Of a stretch of 37,895 nucleotides of DNA, positions 22,235-32,748 are shown piece after piece. A program made the translations under genes and the position numbers. The stretch comes from Caballeronia sp. BR00000012568055 (GTDB taxonomy: Bacteria; Pseudomonadota; Gammaproteobacteria; Burkholderiales; Burkholderiaceae), in the NCBI RefSeq assembly GCF_029439455.1, contig NZ_JAQFVG010000315.1, positions 1-37,895 of the forward strand, written 5' to 3'. A model generated the notes under the pieces. It did no database searches. It was not told the DNA's origin and saw only the letters and a program-made list of their open reading frames with translations. How positions within the stretch are numbered: position 1 is the stretch's first letter; each line of letters begins with the position of its first letter.

Positions 22235-24181
22235 ATGCTTTATCCCACAGAATTCGATGTGATCGTCGTCGGCGGCGGTCACGCTGGCACTGAAGCCGCG
22301 CTTGCGTCGGCTCGAATGGGCTGCAAAACCCTGCTTTTGACCCACAACATCGAGACGTTGGGCCAAATGAGCTGCAATCCGTCGATTGGCGGCATCGGAA
22401 AAGGCCATTTGGTCAAAGAAGTCGATGCGCTCGGCGGTGCGATGGCGGCAGCCACGGACGAATCGGGGATCCAGTTTCGCATCCTCAATTCGTCGAAAGG
22501 GCCTGCCGTGCGGGCTACGCGCGCACAGGCAGACCGTCTGCTGTACAAGCAGGCCATTCGCCAACGGCTGGAGAATCAGCCGAATTTGTGGCTTTTTCAG
22601 CAGGCTGTGGATGATTTGATGGTCGAAGGTGACCGTGTTGTGGGCGCGGTAACGCAAGTCGGTCTGCGGTTTCGATCGCGTGCGGTTGTCTTGACGGCCG
22701 GTACGTTCCTCGACGGAAAGATTCACGTCGGTTTGAATAATTATGTCGGCGGTCGCGCAGGAGATCCGGCTGCGGTTTCCCTTTCCGCGCGCCTGAAAGA
22801 GCTTAAGTTGCCGCAAGGTCGCCTGAAAACCGGTACGCCGCCACGTATCGATGGTCGTACGATCGACTTTTCGAAGCTCGACGAGCAGCCGGGCGACCTC
22901 GATCCGATCCCGGTTTTCTCGTTTCTCGGACGCGTTGAGCAGCATCCACAGCAGGTGCCGTGCTGGGTAACGCATACGAACGCTCAAACGCACGACATCA
23001 TCCGCTCAGGACTCGACCGTTCGCCGATGTACACAGGCGTTATCGAGGGCGTCGGTCCTCGCTATTGCCCGTCGATTGAGGACAAGATTCATCGATTCGC
23101 ATCGAAGGATGCGCATCAAATCTTCCTGGAGCCGGAAGGGCTGACCACGAACGAGTTTTATCCGAACGGCATTTCGACCAGCCTTCCGTTTGATGTGCAG
23201 TTGGAGCTTGTCCGCTCGATGCGTGGCCTCGAGCACGCGCACATCCTGCGTCCGGGCTATGCGATCGAATACGATTATTTCGATCCGCGCGCGTTGAAGG
23301 CATCGTTGGAAACAAAGGCGATCAACGGTTTGTTCTTCGCTGGACAGATCAACGGCACGACCGGATATGAAGAAGCCGCTGCGCAAGGCTTGTTGGCGGG
23401 TATCAACGCTGGGTTGCAAGTGCGCGGTAAAGACGCGTGGTCGCCACGTCGCGATCAGGCGTATCTCGGCGTTCTGGTCGATGATTTGGTCACGCGCGGG
23501 GTGTCTGAGCCGTATCGGATGTTCACGAGTCGCGCGGAATATCGTCTTTCGCTACGCGAAGACAATGCCGATATGCGTCTGACGGAAATCGGCCGCGAGC
23601 TTGGCGTCGTTGACGATGCTCGTTGGGACGCCTTCAGCCGGAAGCGCGATGCTGTTTCACGTGAAACACAACGCCTGCGGACTACTTGGGTCAATCCCAA
23701 AACGCTTCCCGCTGATGAAGCCACCGCATTGCTCGGCAAGCCAATCGATCATGAATACAGCCTCGCCGACCTGCTGCGTCGTCCGGGCGTATCGTATGAC
23801 GGTATTTGCGGGCTGAAAGAGGGCACATGCGGCCCGGAAGATGTGTTGGCCGACGATCCGGTTCTTCGGGAACAAATCAAAGAGCAAATCGAAATCGGCG
23901 TGAAGTATCAGGGCTATATCGATCGGCAGGCCGATGAGATCGTCCGAAATGGCGCGCAAGAAAACACGCGCCTGCCCGAAGGAATCGATTACGCGGATGT
24001 GCGCGGCTTGTCGTTCGAAGCGCGTCAAAAGCTGACACAGCATCGTCCCGAAACGATCGGGCAGGCATCGCGCATCTCGGGCATCACGCCTGCCGCGATT
24101 TCGCTGCTCATGGTGCACTTGAAACGCGGTCTGGGCCGTCGTGGCCGCAACGCCGATAACGACGCATCGGCGGTTCAATGA
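22235..24181 (+). CDS. mnmG: tRNA uridine-5-carboxymethylaminomethyl(34) synthesis enzyme MnmG
   Basis: This 648-residue FAD protein is MnmG (GidA), which with MnmE adds the carboxymethylaminomethyl group to wobble uridine 34 of certain tRNAs. Seen: the N-terminal dinucleotide-binding [45 protein letters not shown], the conserved [11 protein letters not shown] near 205, [20 protein letters not shown] near 370 and the C-terminal helical domain ending with [22 protein letters not shown]. Length is normal. The ATG at 22235 gives the family start [15 protein letters not shown]. Codons for A-V-S-R-E-T near residue 475 contain a perfect parS. The stop overlaps the rsmG start by four bases. MnmE is not in the window. 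Confidence 0.97.
   Translation: MLYPTEFDVIVVGGGHAGTEAALASARMGCKTLLLTHNIETLGQMSCNPSIGGIGKGHLVKEVDALGGAMAAATDESGIQFRILNSSKGPAVRATRAQADRLLYKQAIRQRLENQPNLWLFQQAVDDLMVEGDRVVGAVTQVGLRFRSRAVVLTAGTFLDGKIHVGLNNYVGGRAGDPAAVSLSARLKELKLPQGRLKTGTPPRIDGRTIDFSKLDEQPGDLDPIPVFSFLGRVEQHPQQVPCWVTHTNAQTHDIIRSGLDRSPMYTGVIEGVGPRYCPSIEDKIHRFASKDAHQIFLEPEGLTTNEFYPNGISTSLPFDVQLELVRSMRGLEHAHILRPGYAIEYDYFDPRALKASLETKAINGLFFAGQINGTTGYEEAAAQGLLAGINAGLQVRGKDAWSPRRDQAYLGVLVDDLVTRGVSEPYRMFTSRAEYRLSLREDNADMRLTEIGRELGVVDDARWDAFSRKRDAVSRETQRLRTTWVNPKTLPADEATALLGKPIDHEYSLADLLRRPGVSYDGICGLKEGTCGPEDVLADDPVLREQIKEQIEIGVKYQGYIDRQADEIVRNGAQENTRLPEGIDYADVRGLSFEARQKLTQHRPETIGQASRISGITPAAISLLMVHLKRGLGRRGRNADNDASAVQ
23653..23668. promoter_or_regulatory. 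parS centromere site 2 (perfect, inside mnmG)
   Basis: TGTTTCACGTGAAACA occurs a second time within the mnmG coding region, identical to site 1 and 1.54 kb from it. Here the palindrome does not extend beyond 16 bp. Two identical sites next to parAB strongly indicate a functional centromere cluster. Confidence 0.92.
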
Positions 24182-24846
24182 CGGTGACACAAAACGACTC
24201 GCTAGCGGACATGCTGGACCGTGGCGCGGACGAACTCGCGCTCGCTTTGTCATCGACACAAAAGCAAAAGCTGTTGGATTACGTCGCGTTGCTAGGCAAG
24301 TGGAACTCCGTCTACAACCTGACGGCCATCCGCGATCCGAAGCAGATGCTGATCCAGCACATTCTGGATTCGCTCGCGCTGGCGCCAGCGGTTGCTGCAC
24401 GCAACGCGGCTACGGCGCTTGATGTGGGTTCGGGCGGCGGATTACCCGGTATCGTTCTGGCGATCGTTCTTCCGGAACTCGCAGTCACGCTGAACGACAT
24501 CGTTCACAAAAAGACCGCGTTTCAATCGCAAGCGAAGACTCAATTGGGACTGGTGAATCTGTCAGTGGTGACGGGGCGTGTCGAATCGCTACGTCCCGGT
24601 CATGAAGTACCCGGAAAATTCGATGTAATCGTGTCGCGCGCATTCGCAGAACTCGCGGATTTCGTTACACTTTCCCGTCATCTGCTTGCCGATGACGGCC
24701 GCATTCTGGCGATGAAGGGCGTGCGTCCCGACGCCGAAATTGCGCGTTTGCCCGCAGGCGCAACAGCGCTGCGCGTCGAACGCCTGCAAGTTCCGATGCT
24801 CGATGCCGAGCGTCATCTGATCGAAGTGGCCGTCGAGCCGGTTTGA
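24178..24846 (+). CDS. rsmG: 16S rRNA (guanine527-N7)-methyltransferase RsmG
   Basis: This 222-residue SAM-dependent methyltransferase is RsmG (GidB), which methylates G527 of 16S rRNA. Seen: LVKW-like [14 protein letters not shown] near 41-54, HILDSLAL, the AdoMet motif [12 protein letters not shown] (81-92) and [12 protein letters not shown] near 148, the conserved RSxRA-type segment. The ATG at 24178 overlaps the mnmG stop (ATGA), the usual gidA-gidB coupling. Length is near that of the E. coli protein, slightly extended at the N-terminus. Confidence 0.96.
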   Translation: MTVTQNDSLADMLDRGADELALALSSTQKQKLLDYVALLGKWNSVYNLTAIRDPKQMLIQHILDSLALAPAVAARNAATALDVGSGGGLPGIVLAIVLPELAVTLNDIVHKKTAFQSQAKTQLGLVNLSVVTGRVESLRPGHEVPGKFDVIVSRAFAELADFVTLSRHLLADDGRILAMKGVRPDAEIARLPAGATALRVERLQVPMLDAERHLIEVAVEPV

Positions 24847-24902
24847 CGGCGGCCGAACGGCGCGCTGATCTTCTGACAGCGAAGAAACGAGGACACTAAA
24901 CG

Positions 24903-25676
24903 ATGGCAAAAATCTTCTGCGTCGCAAATCAGAAGGGCGGCGTTGGAAAGACCACGACGGCAGTCAATCTCGCGGCGAGCCTTGCAGGGCTAGATCAGCG
25001 GGTTCTGCTGATCGATCTGGATCCGCAGGGCAACGCGACGATGGGAAGCGGCATCGACAAGGCCGCGTGCGAGAACACTGTCTACGAAGTGCTGGTCGAT
25101 GGCGTAAAGGTGGCGGATGCGAAACTCAGCCCTGAAGCCGTGAACTACGACGTGCTACCCGCAAATCGCGAATTGGCGGGCGCGGAAGTCGAACTGGTCG
25201 AGATGGAAAATCGCGAGCGCATTCTGCGGACCGCCATCGCCGATGTAGCTAATGACTATGACTTCGTGCTGATCGATTGTCCGCCTGCATTGTCGCTGTT
25301 GACCTTGAACGCGCTCTGCGCCGCCGACGGCGTCGTCATTCCAATGCAGTGCGAGTATTTCGCGCTCGAAGGGCTATCCGACCTCGTCAACACGATCAAG
25401 CAGGTCCACGCGAACCTCAATCGCGATCTCAAAGTGATCGGCCTGCTTCGCGTCATGTTCGATCCGCGCATCACCTTGCAGCAACAGGTATCCGACCAGT
25501 TGAAGGAACACTTCGGCAGCAAATTGTTCGATGTGGTCATCCCACGCAACGTGCGGCTTGCCGAAGCGCCGAGCTACGGCTTGCCGGGCGTCGTGTTCGA
25601 CCGCTCGTCGCGCGGTGCGCAGGCGTATCTGCAATTCGGCACGGAAATGATCGAGCGCGTGCGCGCGCTGCAGTAA
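24903..25676 (+). CDS. parA: chromosome-partitioning ATPase ParA
   Basis: This 257-residue deviant Walker ATPase is of the chromosomal ParA/Soj type. The deviant Walker A KGGVGKTTT is at 11-19, the A' region LLIDLDPQGNATMGSG follows, and DFVLIDCPPALSLLTLNAL is the Walker B/switch region. There is no N-terminal helix-turn-helix domain, which separates it from plasmid type Ia ParA proteins. ParA forms a nucleoid-bound ATP gradient that ParB-parS complexes follow during origin segregation. It starts 56 bases after rsmG and is followed by parB after 47 bases. Confidence 0.97.
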   Translation: MAKIFCVANQKGGVGKTTTAVNLAASLAGLDQRVLLIDLDPQGNATMGSGIDKAACENTVYEVLVDGVKVADAKLSPEAVNYDVLPANRELAGAEVELVEMENRERILRTAIADVANDYDFVLIDCPPALSLLTLNALCAADGVVIPMQCEYFALEGLSDLVNTIKQVHANLNRDLKVIGLLRVMFDPRITLQQQVSDQLKEHFGSKLFDVVIPRNVRLAEAPSYGLPGVVFDRSSRGAQAYLQFGTEMIERVRALQ

Positions 25677-25723
25677 CAGAAACCTATTCGATGCGGCGAC
25701 GAAGCGCCGACGGAGGAACCGAA

Positions 25724-26626
25724 ATGAGCGCTGTGATGAAGAAGAAGGGATTGGGCCGCGGCCTGGATGCATTGCTGGGCGGCAGCGTCGACATCACGGA
25801 AGCGGTGCGCGGCGAGGGCACGCCGTCGGTCTTGTCGCTCGACAAGATGCAGGCGGGCAAGTATCAGCCGCGTACGCGCATGGACGAGGGCGCGTTGCAG
25901 GAACTGGCCGCGAGCATTCGCGCGCAAGGCCTGATGCAGCCGATTCTCGTGCGCTCGATCGGTGACGATAAGTACGAAATCATCGCGGGCGAGCGGCGTT
26001 TCCGCGCGGCGCGTCTGGCTGGACTCGACGAAGTGCCGGTGCTGGTGAAAAACGTGCCAGATCAAGCCGCCGCCGCGATGGCGCTGATCGAAAACATCCA
26101 GCGCGAGGACTTGAATCCGCTGGAAGAGGCGCAGGGCATTCAACGTCTTCTTGATGAGTTCAGCTTTACGCATGAGCAGGCGGCGGAATCGGTGGGCCGT
26201 TCGCGCAGTGCGGTGTCGAATCTGCTGCGTCTGCTGAATCTTGCGCAACCCGTTCAAACCATGCTCCTCGCTGGCGATCTCGACATGGGCCACGCCCGCG
26301 CGCTGCTCGCCGTCGATGCCGCCACGCAGATTCAGTTGGCCAACGTGGTCGTGAATCGCCGATTGTCGGTGCGTGAAACCGAGCGCCTCGTCGCGCAGAC
26401 CACGAAAGAAGCGCCCGCCAAGAAAGCAAGCGTCGCCAACGACGGCGGCCGCGATACGCGTCGTCTCGAAGAAGAACTGTCCGATCTGCTCGCCGCCAAC
26501 GTCAAGATCAAGCTCGGCGGACGCGGGCGCGGCAAGGTGACGATCGACTTCGGCAATCTCGATTCGCTCGAAGGCATTCTGACGAAGCTGCGTGGCAGCA
26601 TCGAAGCGCCGACTCCGGCGGCTTGA
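25724..26626 (+). CDS. parB: chromosome-partitioning CTPase/DNA-binding protein ParB
   Basis: This 300-residue ParB has a basic N-terminal ParA-interaction tail (KKKGLGRGLDALLGG). The CTP-binding domain carries GERRFRA at 89-95 and ENIQRE at 123-128, and a helix-turn-helix near 148-172 (THEQAAESVGRSRSAVSNLLRLL) reads parS. The C-terminal dimerisation domain follows a linker near 228-245. GGAGG (25712-25716) precedes the ATG at 25724; the open frame continues upstream inside parA as a shadow. ParB loads at parS and slides as a CTP-dependent clamp. Two perfect parS sites lie 2.1 and 3.6 kb upstream. The stop overlaps the next gene by one base. Confidence 0.97.
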   Translation: MSAVMKKKGLGRGLDALLGGSVDITEAVRGEGTPSVLSLDKMQAGKYQPRTRMDEGALQELAASIRAQGLMQPILVRSIGDDKYEIIAGERRFRAARLAGLDEVPVLVKNVPDQAAAAMALIENIQREDLNPLEEAQGIQRLLDEFSFTHEQAAESVGRSRSAVSNLLRLLNLAQPVQTMLLAGDLDMGHARALLAVDAATQIQLANVVVNRRLSVRETERLVAQTTKEAPAKKASVANDGGRDTRRLEEELSDLLAANVKIKLGGRGRGKVTIDFGNLDSLEGILTKLRGSIEAPTPAA

Positions 26627-27762
26627 TGGCGGATATCGACGCGAAGCAATCTCAGCCCGACTTTCTCACGCGTATCTGGCGAGCCGTTTCGAAAGAACCG
26701 GTTCTCGCGATTCTCGTCGTCGCGCTTGTTGTTTTGCAGGCCGTGCATCCACGGCCGCTTATGTCGCTGCCGGGTCTCGTCGATTGGCAGACGGTGCTGA
26801 CGCTCGCTGGCCTTCTTATTCTGACGAAGGCGATCGAATTGTCAGGATTCCTGATGTGGGCGGCGCATCGTCTCGTGCATCACATTCATAACGAGCGCAC
26901 GCTGGCGTTGTTGCTCGTTGCGCTGGCTGCGGCTTTATCGACGGTGCTGACCAACGATGTCGCGTTGTTCGCGATCGTGCCGCTTGCGTTGTCGTTGCAT
27001 CGGTTGGCGCCGTTGCCGATCAAGCGGCTGGTGATCGTGATCGCCGTATCGGTGAATGCAGGTTCGATTCTCACGCCGCTCGGCAATCCGCAAAACCTCT
27101 TTCTCTGGCAGACCAGCGGCGTGTCGTTCGGCGCGTTCGTCTGGGCGATGCTGCCGTTGTGCGCCGCGTTGATGGCGCTGCTGGCCATCGTGACCGTCGT
27201 CATGTTCAAGGCCGCGCCGCTCGATCTCTCCGGCGATATCGAAGAACACAAAGTCGATCGCGTATTGTGCGTGGTGAGTGCGCTGGCGTTTGCCGTGTTC
27301 GTTGCGCTGGCGGACGCGCATCAGGCGGGGCCGGCGCTCGCCGTGATCGCAATCGGCTTCCTGCTCTGGCGACGCGAAGTCGTGTTCAAGATCGACTTTC
27401 TGCTGCTGCTCATTTTCGTGCTCATGTTCATTGTGCTGCGCAGCGCCGCCGCGCTGCCATCGATTCACGCGGCCATCGCGCAGTTGGGAATCGGCACGCC
27501 GGTGAGGGCGTACGTGGCTGGCGCGGTGTTGTCGCAAGGCATCAGCAACGTGCCCGCTGCGATCGTGCTCGCGGAGTTCTCCAAGGACTGGCGCGCGCTG
27601 GCGTTCGGCGTGAGCGTGGGCGGCTTCGGTATCGCAATCGGTTCGCTGGCGAATTTGATCGCCGTCCGTTTGTCAGGGGAAAAGGGCATGTGGACGCCTT
27701 TCCACATGGTATCGATACCGTTTTGGATCGTGGCGGCGTTCATCGGATGGGCGCTGATTTGA
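26626..27762 (+). CDS. SLC13/ArsB-NhaD superfamily membrane transporter
   Basis: This 378-residue inner-membrane protein has about ten hydrophobic segments. TVLTNDVALFAIVPLAL (about 106-122) and GSILTPLGNPQNLFLW (about 146-161) are the repeat-related hairpin motifs of the ion transporter superfamily that includes ArsB, NhaD, CitM and SLC13 permeases. A second half-repeat shows VLSQGISNVPAAIVLAEFS. It could be an anion or carboxylate permease or a sodium/proton antiporter; the motif does not decide. The ATG at 26626 shares one base with the parB stop codon, so it is co-transcribed with parAB, although a role in segregation is not implied. Confidence 0.82.
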   Translation: MADIDAKQSQPDFLTRIWRAVSKEPVLAILVVALVVLQAVHPRPLMSLPGLVDWQTVLTLAGLLILTKAIELSGFLMWAAHRLVHHIHNERTLALLLVALAAALSTVLTNDVALFAIVPLALSLHRLAPLPIKRLVIVIAVSVNAGSILTPLGNPQNLFLWQTSGVSFGAFVWAMLPLCAALMALLAIVTVVMFKAAPLDLSGDIEEHKVDRVLCVVSALAFAVFVALADAHQAGPALAVIAIGFLLWRREVVFKIDFLLLLIFVLMFIVLRSAAALPSIHAAIAQLGIGTPVRAYVAGAVLSQGISNVPAAIVLAEFSKDWRALAFGVSVGGFGIAIGSLANLIAVRLSGEKGMWTPFHMVSIPFWIVAAFIGWALI

Positions 27763-27796
27763 TGCTCAGTCGCTAATCCCGTGTCATCTGAAAATC

Positions 27797-27814
27797 TCCT
27801 TGCAATTGCAAGGA
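27797..27814. promoter_or_regulatory. 18 bp perfect palindrome upstream of the atp promoter
   Basis: TCCTTGC-AATT-GCAAGGA is perfectly symmetrical. It lies 34 bases after the transporter stop and 63 bases before the atp -35. Without a U-tract it is a candidate operator or a modest hairpin rather than a full terminator. Confidence 0.4.
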
Positions 27815-27877
27815 AAGTCTACGTTTTGAGATCAATTTTTAAGGTTTGTCTGCTTGGGTTTTGACACACCTAAACTA

Positions 27878-27906
27878 TTGAATCCCCGAGGACAATCACT
27901 TACAAT
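27878..27906 (+). promoter_or_regulatory. promoter of the ATP synthase operon
   Basis: TTGAAT (27878-27883) and TACAAT (27901-27906) are separated by exactly 17 bases, four and five matches to the sigma-70 consensus. Transcription would start near 27913, about 80 bases before atpI. A TTGACA at 27861 lacks a -10 at the right distance. Confidence 0.65.
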
Positions 27907-27993
27907 CCACCGGATTTATCAGCTAGGCCACCTCGAAAGCGCGGCGAAAGCGCACGGTGATTCTCCGGACTCTTGGTTGAAGGTTTGAAGACG

Positions 27994-28542
27994 GTGCGAG
28001 AGCAAAATTCAGCGCCGCAGAGCGATCGGAACATGGAATCGAACGCTCACAAACCCGGCGCGCAAAACGCCTCCGGACAACAGCCGCATAGTTCGTCCAG
28101 CGAATCGTGGGATGCCGAAGCGCAAGATAACAATATCGTTCCGCTCACGCGGGATCAGGCAGAAAAGCTGTTTGGCCCCGAAGTGAGTCGTCCATCGCGT
28201 GTCACACCGTTTAAGGTCGTGGCAGCGCAAATGGTTTTGTCCCTGGGTGCGACGCTGCTGTGGTGGCTGTTCTATAAGCCGCCGGGAGATGCTGCGCTGT
28301 CCGCATTCTTGGGGGGAGCAATCTGCTGGGTGCCGAGCGCATTGTTCGCCGCGCGCCTGAAAGCAAAAAGCGGCGCGGAGACGATCATGAGCTGGATGGT
28401 CGGCGAGGCGCTCAAAATGGGAGCGACGATTGCTATGTTCGTGGCGATCGCGTTCTGGTACAAAAGCGCGCTGTGGCTGCCTCTGCTCGTCACCTACATC
28501 GTTGCGCTTAAGACCTACTGGGTTGCCATGGCCTTGCGCTGA
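27994..28542 (+). CDS. atpI: ATP synthase subunit I
   Basis: This membrane protein of about 182 residues is encoded first in the atp operon, as AtpI is in many bacteria; AtpI assists assembly of the c-ring. It has an unusually long, hydrophilic and probably disordered N-terminus (about 65 residues rich in Ser, Gln, Asn) followed by four hydrophobic segments from VVAAQMVLSLGATLLWWLF onward. A glycine-containing GGAICWVPSALFAARL helix and TIAMFVAIAFWYKSALWLPLLVTYIV at the end fit the family. The start is uncertain: GTG at 27994 follows GAAGG, TTG at 27973 would add seven residues and ATG at 28033 would remove 13. Confidence 0.85.
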   Translation: MREQNSAPQSDRNMESNAHKPGAQNASGQQPHSSSSESWDAEAQDNNIVPLTRDQAEKLFGPEVSRPSRVTPFKVVAAQMVLSLGATLLWWLFYKPPGDAALSAFLGGAICWVPSALFAARLKAKSGAETIMSWMVGEALKMGATIAMFVAIAFWYKSALWLPLLVTYIVALKTYWVAMALR

Positions 28543-28722
28543 TGACCTCTCAGGTAAGTGCGGCACTGCAAGGCCGCGAGTAGCATCGAACAGCATCAAG
28601 TATAAGAAAGGCGCGGCATTCTTGCCGCGATCGGGCCTCCCGCCCGGAGCCGGCACGCGAAGCGACGGCTCGGAGACGGCAGGCGGCGAAAGATTTTTGA
28701 CAATTTGGGTGGCTTTAACGAT

Positions 28723-29930
<1,208 letters not shown>

Positions 29931-29970
29931 GGTTCCTCGGAAGTGTGCGTCTGATCTTTTGATGGACGCT

Positions 29971-30031
29971 AAACGGAACGGATAAGGCGCTGATCGAGCT
30001 AAACAAGCCGATGAGCGCCTTTTAACCGTTT
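29971..30031 (+). other. nested hairpin in the atpE-atpF spacer
   Basis: AAGGCGCT (29984-29991) pairs with AGCGCCTT (30014-30021), and an outer AAACGG (29971-29976) pairs with CCGTTT (30026-30031). T4 runs from 30020 to 30023 within the structure. It may stabilise the atpE end of the message or partly stop transcription, raising subunit c relative to later subunits. Confidence 0.45.
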
Positions 30032-30064
30032 CCCCTCCGAACAAGAAACGTTTAAGGAAACACC

Positions 30065-30535
30065 GTGAATCTCAACGCAACCCTGTTTGCGCAAATGGTC
30101 GTGTTTCTGATCCTCGCGTGGTTCACGATGAAGTTCGTGTGGCCGCCGTTGATCAACGCCCTCGACGAGCGCTCGAAGAAGATTGCTGACGGCCTCGCCG
30201 CAGCCGACAAGGGCAAGGCGGAACTCGAAGCCGCGCACAAGCGCGTCGACCAGGAACTTGCGCAGGCACGTAACGACGGTCAGCAACGTATTGCTGATGC
30301 CGAGAAGCGTGCCGTCGCCGTCGCCGACGAAATCAAAGCCAACGCTCAGGCCGAAGCCGCGCGCATCGTCGCGCAAGCCAAGGCAGATGCCGACCAGCAA
30401 ATCGTGAAGGCGCGTGAAACGTTGCGTGCCGAAGTCGCTGCGCTGGCCGTCAAGGGCGCCGAGCAAATCCTGAAGCGCGAAGTCGATCAGAAGGCGCACG
30501 CCGACCTGCTGAATCAACTCAAAACCGAGCTCTGA
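30065..30535 (+). CDS. atpF: F1Fo ATP synthase subunit b
   Basis: This 156-residue peripheral-stalk subunit starts with a GTG codon, supported by AAGGA six bases upstream. A single N-terminal membrane helix (about 5-26, [20 protein letters not shown]) leads into a long, highly charged, alanine-rich helix that forms the parallel b-dimer coiled coil. The length equals that of E. coli AtpF. No b' paralogue is present, as expected outside photosynthetic lineages. It is followed by atpH after two bases. Confidence 0.97.
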   Translation: MNLNATLFAQMVVFLILAWFTMKFVWPPLINALDERSKKIADGLAAADKGKAELEAAHKRVDQELAQARNDGQQRIADAEKRAVAVADEIKANAQAEAARIVAQAKADADQQIVKARETLRAEVAALAVKGAEQILKREVDQKAHADLLNQLKTEL

Positions 30536-30537
30536 TC

Positions 30538-31080
30538 ATGGCCGAACTTGCAACCATCGCTCGTCCTTACGCAGAAGCGCTGTTCCGCGTAGCCGAAAGC
30601 GGCGATCTCGCGGGCTGGTCCGGTTTCGTCGAGGAATTGGCACAGGTTGCGCGTCTGCCCGAAGTGGAATCGGTCGCCTCGAATCCGAAGGTGAGCCGTC
30701 AGCAGATCGTCGAGTTGCTGCTTGCTGCGGTGAAGTCGCCGCTGGCTCAGGGCAACGCGCAAGCGAAGAACTTCGTCGGCATGCTGGTGGAAAACCATCG
30801 CCTGTCGCTGCTGCCGGAAATCGCCGTTCAGTTCGATGAACTGAAGAACGCCCGCGAAGGTGCGGCGGACGCTCATATCGTGAGTGCGTTTCCCCTTGAA
30901 GGCGAACAGTTGAACGACCTCATCGCCAGCCTCGAACGCAAGTTCAAGCGCAAGCTGAAACCGATCGTCGAAGTCGATCAGTCGTTGATCGGCGGCGTTC
31001 GCGTGACGGTTGGCGACGAAGTGCTCGATACCTCGGTCCGCGCGCGCCTCGCCAGCATGCAGACGGCTCTGACCGCTTAA
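30538..31080 (+). CDS. atpH: F1 ATP synthase subunit delta
   Basis: This 180-residue delta subunit joins the top of F1 to the b-dimer. The N-terminal [17 protein letters not shown] helix and the C-terminal [25 protein letters not shown] signature are typical of the family. The start lies two bases after the atpF stop, so translation is coupled. Length is normal. Confidence 0.97.
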   Translation: MAELATIARPYAEALFRVAESGDLAGWSGFVEELAQVARLPEVESVASNPKVSRQQIVELLLAAVKSPLAQGNAQAKNFVGMLVENHRLSLLPEIAVQFDELKNAREGAADAHIVSAFPLEGEQLNDLIASLERKFKRKLKPIVEVDQSLIGGVRVTVGDEVLDTSVRARLASMQTALTA

Positions 31081-31141
31081 CGTAGCGATCGACCGTGTCT
31101 GAACGCTGGCACGCAACAGAATTGACTATCAGGAGCGAATA

Positions 31142-32683
31142 ATGCAACTCAATCCCTCTGAGATCAGCGAGCTGATCAAGAGCCGGATCCAGGGCCTTGA
31201 AGCGAGCGCAGACGTTCGCAACCAGGGCACCGTGATCTCCGTGACCGACGGTATCGTGCGTATTCACGGCCTGTCGGACGTGATGCAAGGCGAAATGCTC
31301 GAATTCCCGGGCAACACCTTCGGCCTCGCGCTGAACCTCGAACGTGACTCCGTCGGCGCCGTGATTCTCGGCCAATACGAGCACATCTCGGAAGGCGACA
31401 TCGTCAAGACGACGGGCCGCATTCTCGAAGTGCCGGTTGGCCCGGAACTGATCGGCCGCGTGGTCGATGCACTCGGCAACCCGATCGACGGCAAAGGCCC
31501 GATCAACGCAAAGGCTACGGACGCTATCGAAAAGATCGCGCCGGGCGTGATTTGGCGTAAGTCGGTGTCGCAGCCGGTGCAAACGGGTCTTAAGTCGATC
31601 GACGCAATGGTGCCGATCGGCCGTGGCCAGCGTGAGCTGATCATCGGCGACCGTCAGTGCGGCAAGACCGCCGTGGCAGTCGATGCGATCATCAACCAGA
31701 AGGGCAAGGACCTCATTTGTATCTACGTCGCGATCGGCCAGAAGGCTTCGTCGATCATGAACGTGGTGCGCAAGCTCGAAGAAACCGGCGCGATGGCGTA
31801 CACCATCGTCGTGGCGGCTTCGGCTTCGGAATCGGCTGCGATGCAGTACCTCGCTCCGTACGCCGGCTGCACGATGGGCGAATACTTCCGCGATCGCGGT
31901 CAAGATGCGCTGATCGTTTATGACGATTTGACCAAGCAAGCATGGGCATACCGTCAGATCTCGCTGCTGCTGCGCCGCCCGCCGGGCCGCGAAGCGTATC
32001 CGGGTGACGTGTTCTATCTGCACTCGCGTTTGCTGGAACGTGCTGCTCGCGTCTCGGAAGAGTACGTCGAGAAGTTCACCAACGGCGAAGTGAAGGGCAA
32101 GAGCGGTTCGCTGACGGCGCTGCCGGTCATTGAAACGCAAGCCGGTGACGTGACCGCGTTCGTTCCGACGAACGTGATTTCGATTACCGACGGCCAGATC
32201 TTCCTTGAAACCGACTTGTTCAACGCGGGTATCCGTCCGGCTATTAACGCCGGTGTGTCCGTGTCGCGCGTCGGTGGTGCAGCTCAGACCAAGGTCGTGA
32301 AGAAGCTGTCGGGCGGTATCCGTACCGACCTCGCGCAGTATCGTGAATTGGCTGCGTTCGCGCAGTTCGCATCCGATCTGGACGAAGCCACCCGCAAGCA
32401 GCTCGAACGCGGCCGCCGCGTGACGGAACTGCTCAAGCAGCCGCAGTATCAGCCGCTGCAAGTGTGGGAACTGTCGGTTTCGCTGTTCGCGGCGAATAAC
32501 GGCTACCTGGACGATCTCGAAGTCGCGCAAGTGCTCCCGTTCGAAAAGGGCCTGCGTGAGTTCCTGAAGACCAGCCACGGCGATCTGATTAAGCGCATCG
32601 AAGACAATAAAGACTTGTCGAAGGACGACGAAGGCGCATTGCATGCCGCGCTGAAGGACTTCAAGAAGTCGGGCGCTTATTGA
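31142..32683 (+). CDS. atpA: F1 ATP synthase subunit alpha
   Basis: This 513-residue alpha subunit carries non-catalytic nucleotide sites and alternates with beta in the F1 hexamer. The P-loop is GDRQCGKT (169-176); many bacteria have Thr where Cys173 stands. I recall the Cys form from other Burkholderia sequences, so it is probably a lineage trait. [49 protein letters not shown] (the alpha signature region) and the arginine-finger segment [10 protein letters not shown] are intact. AGGAG precedes the ATG. Confidence 0.98.
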   Translation: MQLNPSEISELIKSRIQGLEASADVRNQGTVISVTDGIVRIHGLSDVMQGEMLEFPGNTFGLALNLERDSVGAVILGQYEHISEGDIVKTTGRILEVPVGPELIGRVVDALGNPIDGKGPINAKATDAIEKIAPGVIWRKSVSQPVQTGLKSIDAMVPIGRGQRELIIGDRQCGKTAVAVDAIINQKGKDLICIYVAIGQKASSIMNVVRKLEETGAMAYTIVVAASASESAAMQYLAPYAGCTMGEYFRDRGQDALIVYDDLTKQAWAYRQISLLLRRPPGREAYPGDVFYLHSRLLERAARVSEEYVEKFTNGEVKGKSGSLTALPVIETQAGDVTAFVPTNVISITDGQIFLETDLFNAGIRPAINAGVSVSRVGGAAQTKVVKKLSGGIRTDLAQYRELAAFAQFASDLDEATRKQLERGRRVTELLKQPQYQPLQVWELSVSLFAANNGYLDDLEVAQVLPFEKGLREFLKTSHGDLIKRIEDNKDLSKDDEGALHAALKDFKKSGAY

Positions 32684-32748
32684 TCGGGATATAGAGGTGA
32701 CGCGCGATGTTTTCTGAACGTCGCGCGGCTTCGATCAAGGAGTAAGCA

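Noticed and set aside
22238..22249. TTATCCCACA resembling a DnaA box near the start of mnmG
   Set aside because: One base longer than the consensus TTATCCACA, single, and inside coding sequence; no box cluster is present to suggest an origin.
31652..31669. Cysteine in the AtpA P-loop (GDRQCGKT)
   Set aside because: I recall the same variant from other Burkholderia AtpA sequences, so it is probably a lineage feature rather than a novelty.
30944..32644. 566-codon open frame on the minus strand opposite atpA
   Set aside because: Same cause; the translation is rich in Arg, His and Asp with no recognisable domain.
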